In this document: in pieces, positions 18,664 to 26,646 of the stretch | Position numbering within the stretch: the stretch's first letter is position 1 | How the letters are laid out: every line of letters begins with the position of its first letter | Assembly (NCBI GenBank): GCA_009929375.1 | Contig: SAAO01000025.1 | Location: forward strand, 1 to 64,000 | DNA: 64,000 nucleotides | Source: Bacteroidia bacterium | GTDB lineage: Bacteria > Bacteroidota > Bacteroidia > Bacteroidales > Paludibacteraceae | Reading direction: 5' to 3' | The notes under the pieces: model-generated | What the model saw: the letters and a program-made list of their open reading frames with translations, nothing else | What the model was told of the DNA's origin: nothing | Databases searched by the model: none | Made by a program: the position numbers and the translations under genes

Positions 18664-18830
18664 AATACTTATATTTATTTTGAAAGTTTTTTATGTAATA
18701 ACCATATTAAATGCACATTACGGAAATAAAGTTCCTCACAAAACTGCCGGATAACCATACTGTACACAAAGCCTTAAAAGCACTAATAACAGAAAAATCA
18801 ATCTGTAAACTCAGAAGCTCTAAGGGCGCA

Positions 18831-18880
18831 CAAAGATAATAAAAAAGGATGAAAAACTTTCAATTTGTTTTCATCCTTTC
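18831..18880 (-). terminator. purE terminator with embedded pgk -7 element
   Basis: AAAGGATGAAAA at 18844-18855 pairs with TTTTCATCCTTT at 18868-18879, with a minus-strand T-run, 21 nt past the purE stop. Directly downstream on the same strand is TATCTTTG (18838-18831), an exact -7 element that would start the pgk transcript with a leader of about 160 nt. Terminator and next promoter therefore abut. Confidence 0.65.
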
Positions 18881-18900
18881 TCAAAAATATGGATATGCTA

Positions 18901-19407
18901 TCAGTTTGTTTTGAAATCGTATTTTACTTTCGATAATTCATCGTTAGCCTCTACAATTTTCTTTTTAAGTCCTTCTTTATAATCTGCAAGCACTTGTTTC
19001 AGTCTGTCGTCGCCATTAGCCATAATCTGCGTTGCCAGAATAGCTGCATTCAATGCACCATTGATACCAACTGTAGCCACAGGTATTCCCGGAGGCATTT
19101 GTACAATAGCCAACAAAGCATCCATTCCATCAAGACTTGCTTTAATGGGTACTCCAATGACAGGCAGAGTTGTCATTGAAGCAATTACGCCGGGTAAATG
19201 AGCCGCCATACCTGCAGCAGCGATAATTACTTCAATACCATTTTTAGCTGCATTTTTAGCAAAAACCTCAACTTCAGCAGGAGTGCGGTGCGCTGACAAT
19301 GCATTGATTTCAAACGGAATTTCAAACTCATTTAACAGTGCAGCAGCCTTTTCCATTACAGGTAAGTCCGAAGTGCTGCCCATGATAATACTAACTCTGG
19401 GTTTCAT
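18901..19407 (-). CDS. purE: N5-carboxyaminoimidazole ribonucleotide mutase
   Basis: This 168-residue enzyme of purine synthesis converts N5-CAIR to CAIR. The family motifs are clear: IIMGSTSDLPVMEKA at the start, LSAHRTP around residues 37-43 with the catalytic His, IIAAAGMAAHLPGVIAS, and VPIKASLDGMDALLAIVQMP, followed by GIPVATVGINGALNAA. Length is normal for class I PurE. No purK is adjacent. The leader appears long (about 275 nt) if the -7 element at 19697-19690 is used. Confidence 0.97.
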   Translation of the reverse strand: MKPRVSIIMGSTSDLPVMEKAAALLNEFEIPFEINALSAHRTPAEVEVFAKNAAKNGIEVIIAAAGMAAHLPGVIASMTTLPVIGVPIKASLDGMDALLAIVQMPPGIPVATVGINGALNAAILATQIMANGDDRLKQVLADYKEGLKKKIVEANDELSKVKYDFKTN

Positions 19408-19689
19408 GTTATGAATTTATTTGGATGATTTTAAAAACAGATTTTTGTTGCCGAATTTTATATTCAGCATTTTTTTGTCAGCTGAATTTACTAACTTTGC
19501 GGGACTAAGCAAAGTATAAAGACAACTGGCATTGTAAAAAATTCAGTCGGCAAACCTGGATTTAATTAAATCTATTTTATCAATACCAGCGTCTTTGTAC
19601 TCTGCAAAGTAAAACACATACCTGTTACAGCATTTAAAGCTGCCCACAATAAATATATCGTACTTTTTACTTCCCTTAAAAAAACACTG

Positions 19690-19697
19690 CAAAGATA
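19690..19697 (-). promoter_or_regulatory. -7 element TATCTTTG upstream of purE
   Basis: The minus strand reads TATCTTTG, with a TTTA box 19 nt further upstream where -33 TTTG is expected. It would give purE a leader of about 275 nt (19683-19408). The 388-bp spacer it lies in has no supported gene; the 60-codon frame there starts upstream of this promoter. Confidence 0.45.
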
Positions 19698-19795
19698 ATA
19701 CTTTTGAATTAAAAAATAAAGTCACGCTTAATAAATTAATTCATAATAAACTTTAATGCAGATTTTATGTAGACTTTATAAGAACAAAATCCCAA

Positions 19796-20608
19796 TTATC
19801 TGATACGTTTAGCTTTCAGAATACGCACATCTGTTGCAGGACGATCAAACTTACCGGTTTTTGCTCTCGATATATTGCTTACAATCTCAAGACCTTTGAT
19901 TACCTCGCCAAACACTGTATATTCTCCATCGAGATGCGGTGTTCCTCCGATTGTCTTATAATCGTTTCGTTGTTGCTCGGTAAATTTATATACCGGATTG
20001 ATGTTTAATTTTTGATGGACAACTGTCACAACCGAATCGAGCAACTGAGGTGCCAGCACCGGCTTAGATAGTCTTCGGGCTTTAACGATTGAATCGCTCA
20101 ACTGACGCACCAAAGCAGTTTCAGCTTTCTGACGATTACGCGCTTCAATTTTATTCAAACCTGCATCATCGAATACTTTTCCCTGCACAATATAAAACTG
20201 AGCACCGGAAGAGGCTCTCTGAGGGTTAGTATCGTCGCCCTGACGTGCTGCTGCTAACGCTCCTTTTTTATGATAATACTCAGGATAAACAAACTCCGCA
20301 GGAATGGTATATTTCACATCCCCGGAACCTAATTCTGCTTTACGACCTGCATTTTTCGAATCAGGATCACCGGCCTGAATCATAAAATCGCGAATAACGC
20401 GGTGAAAAAGCACACCATCGTAATAACCCGACTCCACAAGTTTCACAAAATTATCGCGATGCTTTTCAGTTTTCGGATACAGTTTTACAACGATTGTTCC
20501 TTCAGTGGTTTTAAATTTTATAACAGGCTCCTTGTCGTTTTTACGGGCACACGAAGTGGTTGAAAAACAAACAATCAGCAGAAGTGATAATAAAAATCTG
20601 AATTTCAT
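19796..20608 (-). CDS. lipoprotein peptidylprolyl isomerase, cyclophilin type
   Basis: This 270-residue protein has a lipoprotein signal ending FSTTSC (Cys20), so it is membrane-anchored outside the cytoplasm. The cyclophilin fold follows (about 30-265) with LFHRVIRDFMIQAGDP, ASSGAQFYIVQG and TPHLDGEYTVFGEVIKGLE, the usual active-site blocks. An insert of about 60 residues (after VFDDAGLNKIEARN) separates the last two blocks, as in other Bacteroidetes lipoprotein cyclophilins. It probably assists folding of exported proteins. It is 21 nt downstream of the GHL10 gene and is likely co-transcribed with it. Confidence 0.92.
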   Translation of the reverse strand: MKFRFLLSLLLIVCFSTTSCARKNDKEPVIKFKTTEGTIVVKLYPKTEKHRDNFVKLVESGYYDGVLFHRVIRDFMIQAGDPDSKNAGRKAELGSGDVKYTIPAEFVYPEYYHKKGALAAARQGDDTNPQRASSGAQFYIVQGKVFDDAGLNKIEARNRQKAETALVRQLSDSIVKARRLSKPVLAPQLLDSVVTVVHQKLNINPVYKFTEQQRNDYKTIGGTPHLDGEYTVFGEVIKGLEIVSNISRAKTGKFDRPATDVRILKAKRIR

Positions 20609-20629
20609 GGCATTACTATTAAAATTGAA

Positions 20630-22153
20630 TTATAACTTTCGGGTAACTCCGTGTGTGGGCTGACTTTCATGCTTGAACTTGTTTACAGCTGTCACTACAA
20701 ATGTGTAATATCCTTTGAAACGGGTTTCAAGTTCGCGCAAATCGAGACAATTTTCGGTAGTCAGTTTAATTATATTTTCAGCATTATTCAAATCACCCAC
20801 CTTTTTGCCTTTAAATGCATAAACCACATAATAAGCAACTTTACAGCCTCCCTCCTCGTCTACCTCATCCCAAAGCAGATATGCTTCTTCGCTATCGCGT
20901 ACCACACGAATATTTTGAGGCTGCGCCGACGGTTCTCCGTTTATATTGCGGTTCACAGGTATCAACGCAGGATATTTGTACAAATTTTTGCTCAGACTGT
21001 CGGCAATTCCCTGATAATTACCCATAATGGCTTTGGCACTAAAAAACATAGCACCATCAACCTGCGGATATTTTTTATTCAGTTGCATCTGGCGGACAAG
21101 CTCATTGCCTTTTCGCCATTCAGCAGATGCTGACTTTTGTCCGAGCTGCGACGCATAAAGTCCGATATACAGGTTTTTACCATAAGAATTTTCGCTCCAC
21201 CACTTAACAAGCACGCTGTAATCAGCCACTTTTTTACCAATTTCCCAGTATAACTGAGGAGTCACATAATCGATGGTTCCTTCGCGAAGCCATTTCAGAA
21301 TATCGGCATAAAGGTCGTCGTAATTCTGAACGCCGGCCCGTGTAGCCGAACCACGAGGATCGACATTATCGTTGCGCCAAACGCCAAAAGGAGAAATTCC
21401 GAATTCCACCCACGGTTTTGTCGATTTTATCGTTTGCTGCAACTCTGCAATAACCATATCCACATTGTTACGACGCCAATCGGCTTTTTGATGCGGAGCG
21501 AAACCTCGCGGATTATTTTTGAACGACTCGTTATCGGGGAACTCTTCACCATTCACCTTGTAAGGATAAAAATAATCGTCGAAATGAATGGCATCCACAT
21601 CATAACGCTCTACCACATCACGAACCACACGATTAAGAAAATTTCTTGTTTCATCGAGTCCGGGATCAAAATAATACTTTCCGCCATACTTCAGGAATAA
21701 TTCCGGACGCTTATGATAAAGGTGATCGTTGCTGAGCACTTTCAGGTCGTCGCTGTTTGTAACACGATAAGGATTGAGCCACACATGCACTTCGATGCAA
21801 CGCTTGTGAGCTTCTTCAATTATAAACTGAAGAGGATCGTAAAAATCATTCGGACGAACACCCTGTTTTCCGGTAAGCCAATGCGACCAGGGCTCAAGCG
21901 CTGAGGGATAAAAAGCATCAGCTGTGGGGCGAATCTGCATTACAATTGCGTTTATTTTGTTACGCTGGAACTCGTCAAGCATTTTCCTGAGTTCCTGACG
22001 TTGCGCTTGAGAAGCGAGATTTCGCTGACTTGGCCAGTCGATATTGGCCACAGTAGCTATCCATACAGCACGCATCTCACGCTTGGGTGAATTTGCGAAA
22101 GAAATCTGATATATAAATGTCAGACATAAAAACAATAACGAAAATTTTCTCAT
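20630..22153 (-). CDS. secreted GHL10-family glycoside hydrolase-like protein
   Basis: This 507-residue protein has a signal peptide (about 1-20, ISFANS). A TIM-barrel domain of the GHL10/DUF187 type (YngK-like, about 24-390) shows EMRAVWIATVANIDWPS, VMQIRPTADAFYPSALEPWS, EVHVWLNPYRV, DAIHFDDYFYPY and a later YVTPQLYWEIGK. An Fn3-like domain occupies about 405-507. Acidic residues in HFDDY are probable catalytic candidates. Family members are thought to act on glycans, possibly peptidoglycan-related, but activity is not established. A TATTTTTG -7 element lies at 22186-22179. Confidence 0.9.
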   Translation of the reverse strand: MRKFSLLFLCLTFIYQISFANSPKREMRAVWIATVANIDWPSQRNLASQAQRQELRKMLDEFQRNKINAIVMQIRPTADAFYPSALEPWSHWLTGKQGVRPNDFYDPLQFIIEEAHKRCIEVHVWLNPYRVTNSDDLKVLSNDHLYHKRPELFLKYGGKYYFDPGLDETRNFLNRVVRDVVERYDVDAIHFDDYFYPYKVNGEEFPDNESFKNNPRGFAPHQKADWRRNNVDMVIAELQQTIKSTKPWVEFGISPFGVWRNDNVDPRGSATRAGVQNYDDLYADILKWLREGTIDYVTPQLYWEIGKKVADYSVLVKWWSENSYGKNLYIGLYASQLGQKSASAEWRKGNELVRQMQLNKKYPQVDGAMFFSAKAIMGNYQGIADSLSKNLYKYPALIPVNRNINGEPSAQPQNIRVVRDSEEAYLLWDEVDEEGGCKVAYYVVYAFKGKKVGDLNNAENIIKLTTENCLDLRELETRFKGYYTFVVTAVNKFKHESQPTHGVTRKL

Positions 22154-22178
22154 TGAAAATAATTATAAATTCATTTCG

Positions 22179-22186
22179 CAAAAATA
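22179..22186 (-). promoter_or_regulatory. -7 element TATTTTTG before the GHL10 gene
   Basis: The minus strand reads TATTTTTG, an exact TAnnTTTG match 25 nt upstream of the ATG at 22153. No clear -33 was found. Confidence 0.45.
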
Positions 22187-22293
22187 GTAAAAAAATTGCT
22201 GTTATTTAGTCTGTCAGCTAACTGATAGCTTTTTTATATTGACAGAAAAAGCAGATTTATAAAGGCAAAATTCTAAGTAATAAAATAATTCTG

Positions 22294-22301
22294 TATTTTT
22301 G
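22294..22301 (+). promoter_or_regulatory. -7 element TATTTTTG before the exosortase-like gene
   Basis: TATTTTTG matches the -7 consensus and would give a leader of about 85 nt before the ATG at 22392. Whether this transcript also covers the lipoprotein/rSAM genes 97 nt further on is open, since no terminator is seen between them. Confidence 0.45.
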
Positions 22302-22391
22302 TTTCAGTTACTGCATTTTGCGTTAATTAATTTAGCCATAGACTTCACAAATTAATCACAAATATTTTAACACTAAATAAAGAATTCTGTT

Positions 22392-23459
22392 TTGAAAAAT
22401 TCTGTTTTAACCAGCAATAAAAATCTTACTATTCTGCTGAGCGGGATAGTGTTGATTGTGCTTTATTTTCTTTTGAAATCGGTTGCTCCTGCATTCGATT
22501 TGTATGGAAATTTAACAAAGTTTTACGCGCTGACGGTTGGAAAAAGTTTCGAATGGCTGGCTAATCTGATTGGTTATCACGTTAGTTACGATTATTTAAG
22601 CGGTGAGATAATTTCCTCAGGTGGCACATTCAGTATAATGAATAAACTGGCAGTGAAATTTTATCTTCTAGCCTTTGTCATGGTTTTTATATTTCCTCGA
22701 AAATGGCTTAAATCCATGGGAGTTTTCGCGCTTGCATTTGCAGCATTATATATATTGTCTGTTTTACGTTTTTTTGTAGACCTTGCTCATCGCGAACAGG
22801 CAAACTATCTGTACCTTCCGTTGATTTATACCGGCAGATATCTTGTTCTCTTTTTTATTCTGAAATACAAAATCAGCATACATCCGCGCCTTCAGAACTA
22901 TCTCTTTAAAATCAATGAATCAATCCGCAACAAATTTCAGTTCAAACTAATGACGCTGATTTTATTATTCATCTTTGCTTTTGGATTTATGGGTTTTGTG
23001 GACTGGTTTCTGGTGGTTCAAAGCCAGTTATTTGTCGATTTTCTTTCGCAATGGATTCTGGGATATTCTGAATTTCTACTTAAAATAATGGGCTACCAAC
23101 CGGTTGTGGAAGGTTATCAGATTAATCTGGAACGAAACTGGGTATATCTTGGCACACCCTGCCTCGGAGCCGGTGTAATGACATTGTTTGCCATGCTTGT
23201 CAGCATTATAAAAAGCGACTGGCTCAACAAATTCATTTACATTATAATCGGCATTAACGTACTGATTTTTGCAAATGCTGTGCGTATTGTAGCTATTTTG
23301 CTGCATATTTATCTGTATAAAATTCAGGGAGATCTGATTCAGGATTATCACGGCATTTCGAATAACTTTTTCTACATTCTGGTATTTATCATGCTGGTGA
23401 TTTACGCCCGCTGGTTTGCCGATATCAAGTTCAGAAAAAAGCGTCTGCCCACGAATTGA
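22392..23459 (+). CDS. exosortase-family transpeptidase with a duplicated, degenerate N-terminal half
   Basis: This 355-residue polytopic membrane protein carries the exosortase/archaeosortase catalytic triad in its C-terminal half: Cys257 in GTPCLGAGVM, Arg298 in FANAVRIVAILLH and His320 in DYHGISNNFFY. The N-terminal half (about 12-165) repeats the same hydrophobic layout. It keeps the arginine (Arg126 in YILSVLRFFVDLAH), but has no Cys near residue 85 and no His near 145. Exosortases cut and transfer proteins bearing tripartite C-terminal signals. The subfamily is unassigned. Possible substrate: the PLDGG-tail protein at 13796. It lies just upstream of the rSAM/lipoprotein operon. Confidence 0.8.
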   Translation: MKNSVLTSNKNLTILLSGIVLIVLYFLLKSVAPAFDLYGNLTKFYALTVGKSFEWLANLIGYHVSYDYLSGEIISSGGTFSIMNKLAVKFYLLAFVMVFIFPRKWLKSMGVFALAFAALYILSVLRFFVDLAHREQANYLYLPLIYTGRYLVLFFILKYKISIHPRLQNYLFKINESIRNKFQFKLMTLILLFIFAFGFMGFVDWFLVVQSQLFVDFLSQWILGYSEFLLKIMGYQPVVEGYQINLERNWVYLGTPCLGAGVMTLFAMLVSIIKSDWLNKFIYIIIGINVLIFANAVRIVAILLHIYLYKIQGDLIQDYHGISNNFFYILVFIMLVIYARWFADIKFRKKRLPTN

Positions 23460-23586
23460 TAAAGTTGTGCTAAGATTAATCCGGAAAGAAGAAGCAGTTT
23501 TTTCACAATAAAGTACACATTGGGTGCAACACTTTTTGTAAAAATTTCATCTGTATTTGAGTAACAACTCATTAAAACCTTTCATT

Positions 23587-24087
23587 ATGAACCTGAAAAA
23601 TCACATTATCAGACTTACGAATATTTGCCTGGCCACACTGCTCGCAATATTTGGTTTCAGCAATTGCGAAGATCCCAGAGAGGAATACGGTGTACCCCAT
23701 GCCGACTACAATCTGAAAGGAAAAGTAATCGATAAATCCGATTCAAAACCATTAAAGGGAATCAGAATTGGTTTTAAACCATACTATCCCGAAGCAGTTC
23801 TCATGTATGGTGTTCCACCAACAGCCTACAGAACATACGATGCAGATACCACCGATGTGGAAGGCAATTACAATCTGACCGATCATTTTTCCATCGAAGA
23901 GATTCAGGGTGACACAGTCACAGTGTACGTACAGGATATTGATGGTGCGGAAAATGGTCTGTATCAGGATACCATAATGAAAGTTGATTTCAGCAACGCA
24001 AAAAAAAGCGGAAAGAGTACAGATTGGTACGATGGCATACTCACAGTTGAAAAGGACATTGAACTGAAACAAAAAACAGATGAATAA
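23587..24087 (+). CDS. radical SAM-associated putative lipoprotein (copy 1)
   Basis: The chosen start (11 codons into a longer open frame from 23557) gives a 166-residue protein with a lipoprotein signal ending GFSNC (Cys27). After it come YGVPHADYNLKGKVID, a carboxypeptidase-regulatory-like beta domain (about 40-130, LKGIRIGFKPYYP and TTDVEGNYNLTDHF), and DTVTVYVQDIDGAENG. This matches the rSAM/lipoprotein-system lipoprotein family (TIGR04134-like) of Bacteroidales. Its last 8 nt overlap the rSAM start (ATGAATAA). The role is unknown; it may be the substrate modified by the radical SAM partner. Confidence 0.85.
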   Translation: MNLKNHIIRLTNICLATLLAIFGFSNCEDPREEYGVPHADYNLKGKVIDKSDSKPLKGIRIGFKPYYPEAVLMYGVPPTAYRTYDADTTDVEGNYNLTDHFSIEEIQGDTVTVYVQDIDGAENGLYQDTIMKVDFSNAKKSGKSTDWYDGILTVEKDIELKQKTDE

Positions 24088-25150
24088 AACGCCAACTTTC
24101 CGCAAACGCATCGGACTTGAAATTTACCGCAAAATCAGGCACAATAATGTAAAGTTACACGAACTTAACACTCTTTTCTGGGAATGTACGTTGCGATGCA
24201 ATCTATCATGCAGACATTGTGGTAGTGATTGTCGCGTACAGTCGGACAAAAAAGATATGCCTGTTGCCGACTTTATGCGGGTGATTGATGAAATAACCCC
24301 GCATGTAAATCCGAACAAAACAATGATAATTTTCACAGGTGGAGAGGCTTTACTCCGTAAAGACCTTGAAATTTGTGGTAAGGAATTATACGACAGAGGA
24401 TTTCCCTGGGGACTCGTAAGCAACGGTATGGCTCTGACACCGCAACGATTTCAATCGCTGCTTGCTTCGGGATTGCATTCCATCACAATTAGCTTTGATG
24501 GATTTGAGGAAGCGCATAACTGGCTGCGCGGAAATCATAAAAGTTATGCAAATGCACTCAATGCCATTAAAATGCTCACAAAGGTAAAAAACATTGTATG
24601 GGATGTGGTTACCTGCGTGAATAAAAAGAATATCAGCGATTTAAATGCGTTCAAAGAATTTTTAATTGAAACAGGTGTAAAAGACTGGCGGATATTCACC
24701 ATTTTTCCGGTTGGGCGTGCAGCCGAATCGCCTGAACTTCAGCTTTCGAATGCAGAATTCACTTCGGTACTCGATTTTATTCGCGAAACCCGAAAAGAAA
24801 ACCGCATTCATTTAAGCTACGGCTGCGAAGGTTTTCTGGGAAACTATGAACAAGAAGTACGCGATCATTTTTATACCTGTCATGCAGGAATTAATGTAGC
24901 TTCCGTTTTGGCAGATGGATCAATTTCTGCCTGTCCGAGTATTCGTTCCAACTTTAATCAGGGAAATATATATACCGATAATTTTTGGCAAGTGTGGAAT
25001 GACAGATTCAAACCTTTCCGCGACCGTAACTGGGCGCACACAGGCGCTTGCGCCGATTGCGAAATGTGGCGTTACTGCGAAGGAAACGGAATGCACCTGC
25101 ATGATGATGAAGGTAAATTGATGGTATGCCATTATCAGCGTATAAACTAA
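24080..25150 (+). CDS. radical SAM/SPASM enzyme of the rSAM/lipoprotein system (copy 1)
   Basis: This 356-residue enzyme has the radical SAM CX3CX2C motif at Cys40, Cys44 and Cys47 (CNLSCRHC), followed by IIFTGGEALLRKDLE. A C-terminal SPASM domain (about 265-350) shows CHAGINVASVLADGSISACP and CADCEMWRYCEGNG, which should hold auxiliary Fe-S clusters. SPASM enzymes usually modify peptides or proteins. It is translationally coupled to lipoprotein 1 and paralogous to the enzyme at 25572. It fits the TIGR04133-like family. The target and chemistry are not known. Confidence 0.93.
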   Translation: MNKTPTFRKRIGLEIYRKIRHNNVKLHELNTLFWECTLRCNLSCRHCGSDCRVQSDKKDMPVADFMRVIDEITPHVNPNKTMIIFTGGEALLRKDLEICGKELYDRGFPWGLVSNGMALTPQRFQSLLASGLHSITISFDGFEEAHNWLRGNHKSYANALNAIKMLTKVKNIVWDVVTCVNKKNISDLNAFKEFLIETGVKDWRIFTIFPVGRAAESPELQLSNAEFTSVLDFIRETRKENRIHLSYGCEGFLGNYEQEVRDHFYTCHAGINVASVLADGSISACPSIRSNFNQGNIYTDNFWQVWNDRFKPFRDRNWAHTGACADCEMWRYCEGNGMHLHDDEGKLMVCHYQRIN

Positions 25151-25202
25151 ATTGTGAGTTATTCTGATTTTAGAAAAATTAATCTGATAAAACGACAAGA
25201 TC

Positions 25203-25571
25203 ATGAAAGTAAACTGGAAAAAGAACTTATTCAAAGGTTTGTGTTTAACCTCAGTAGCATTTGTATTTCAGGCATGTTATGGCACTCCACAGGATTTCGG
25301 GCAGGATGTATTAATCGAGGGAAGAGTCGTCTCAAAAAACAGCAATTTACCTGCTAAAGGGATAAAAATTACAATTGAAGACGGCCCACAGTATGTCTAT
25401 ACTGACAACGAAGGCAATTTTGGCTTTTACACAATGCAACGCGACAACCTTAAATTAACTTTCGAAGATATTGACAGTACAGAAAACAGACAATTTATCA
25501 AAAAAGACACTTTACTGAGAATTACTGACGAAAAGGTAATGGTGAACATAATGCTTGACGAAAAAGAATAA
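25203..25571 (+). CDS. radical SAM-associated putative lipoprotein (copy 2)
   Basis: This 122-residue lipoprotein has a signal ending FVFQAC (Cys25), directly followed by YGTPQDFG, which echoes the YGVPHADY of copy 1. A regulatory-like beta domain follows, with VLIEGRVVSKNSNLPAKGIK and TDNEGNFGFYTM. It is 44 residues shorter than copy 1, lacking the PYYP insert and the C-terminal extension, so the copies have diverged. It lies 52 nt after rSAM copy 1, and its stop codon touches the start codon of rSAM copy 2. Confidence 0.85.
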   Translation: MKVNWKKNLFKGLCLTSVAFVFQACYGTPQDFGQDVLIEGRVVSKNSNLPAKGIKITIEDGPQYVYTDNEGNFGFYTMQRDNLKLTFEDIDSTENRQFIKKDTLLRITDEKVMVNIMLDEKE

Positions 25572-26630
25572 ATGGGAAATGCAATAAAAAATTACATTTT
25601 CAGGCAATTCAAAAAGACGGAAACCCGAAAACACGAGTTGAATTATCTGTTTTGGGAATGTACCACAAGCTGTAATCTAAATTGCATACATTGCGGAAGC
25701 GATTGTTCAAAAGACAGCCGGCAGAAAGACATGCCCTTTACGGATTTTCTGAAAGCCATTGTAACAATAGAAAATCCGGCTAAGAATTTCACAGTTGTGT
25801 TTACGGGTGGCGAACCACTACTTCGCAAAGATATAGAGTCCTGTGGAAAAGAACTTCGAAAAAGAGGCTTTCGCTGGAGTATGGTGACAAACGGTTTTTT
25901 GTACAACGAAGAAAGACATATTTCGTTGATGAATGCAGGTTTGGGGGCACTCACCATGAGCCTTGATGGTTTGAAAGATTCGCACAACTGGCTCAGAAAT
26001 AATCCCAAAAGTTTTGAAAAGGTGGACAGAGCCATTGGATTGGCTGCAAGTTCTTCGCGTCTTAATTTCGATGTGGTGACCTGTGTAAATCAACGAAACA
26101 TCAACGAATTGGAAAATATCCGGCAATATCTTATCGGAAAAGGAGTTAAATCATGGCGACTTTTCACAATAATTCCCATTGGCAGGGCAGCCGATAACCC
26201 GGAGCTACTTTTAACAGACAGTCAGTTTAAAAAACTGTTGAATTTTATCGAATTATCAAGAGAAAAAGACGAACTCGATGTAAAGTTCAGTTGCGAAGGT
26301 TATGTTGGTTGCTACGAATGGAGAGTACGAGATTCAGGATTCTTTTGTCGTGCAGGTATCAATATAGGCTCTGTTTTAATAGACGGATCAATATCAGCCT
26401 GTCCGAACATCGACAGATCATTCGCACAGGGAAATATTTATAATGACAATTTCTACGAAGTATGGCAAACGAAATTTCAGCCCTTCAGAAACAGAACCTG
26501 GACAAAAACCGGGAAATGTGCCAACTGCAAAGAATATAAAAATTGTATGGGAAACGGATTTCATAACTGGCATGGCGACATGAAAAATGTGCTTGTATGC
26601 CACAATGACCTTATTAAAGAAAGCCCCTGA
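25572..26630 (+). CDS. radical SAM/SPASM enzyme of the rSAM/lipoprotein system (copy 2)
   Basis: This 352-residue paralogue of the enzyme at 24080 has CX3CX2C at Cys34, Cys38 and Cys41 (CNLNCIHC), VVFTGGEPLLRKDIE, and the SPASM region CRAGINIGSVLIDGSISACP with CANCKEYKNCMGNG. Motif order and spacing match copy 1 throughout, so the pair arose by duplication of a lipoprotein-rSAM unit. The ATG follows the stop of lipoprotein 2 with no gap. The gene ends 16 nt before the convergent PL9-like gene. Its probable terminator lies inside that gene (26659-26688). Confidence 0.93.
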   Translation: MGNAIKNYIFRQFKKTETRKHELNYLFWECTTSCNLNCIHCGSDCSKDSRQKDMPFTDFLKAIVTIENPAKNFTVVFTGGEPLLRKDIESCGKELRKRGFRWSMVTNGFLYNEERHISLMNAGLGALTMSLDGLKDSHNWLRNNPKSFEKVDRAIGLAASSSRLNFDVVTCVNQRNINELENIRQYLIGKGVKSWRLFTIIPIGRAADNPELLLTDSQFKKLLNFIELSREKDELDVKFSCEGYVGCYEWRVRDSGFFCRAGINIGSVLIDGSISACPNIDRSFAQGNIYNDNFYEVWQTKFQPFRNRTWTKTGKCANCKEYKNCMGNGFHNWHGDMKNVLVCHNDLIKESP

Positions 26631-26646
26631 AACCCACGATTTAATT

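Noticed and set aside
19543-19725. 60-codon minus-strand open frame upstream of purE
   Set aside because: It starts upstream of the only good -7 element in the spacer, has odd cysteine- and phenylalanine-rich composition and no family resemblance.
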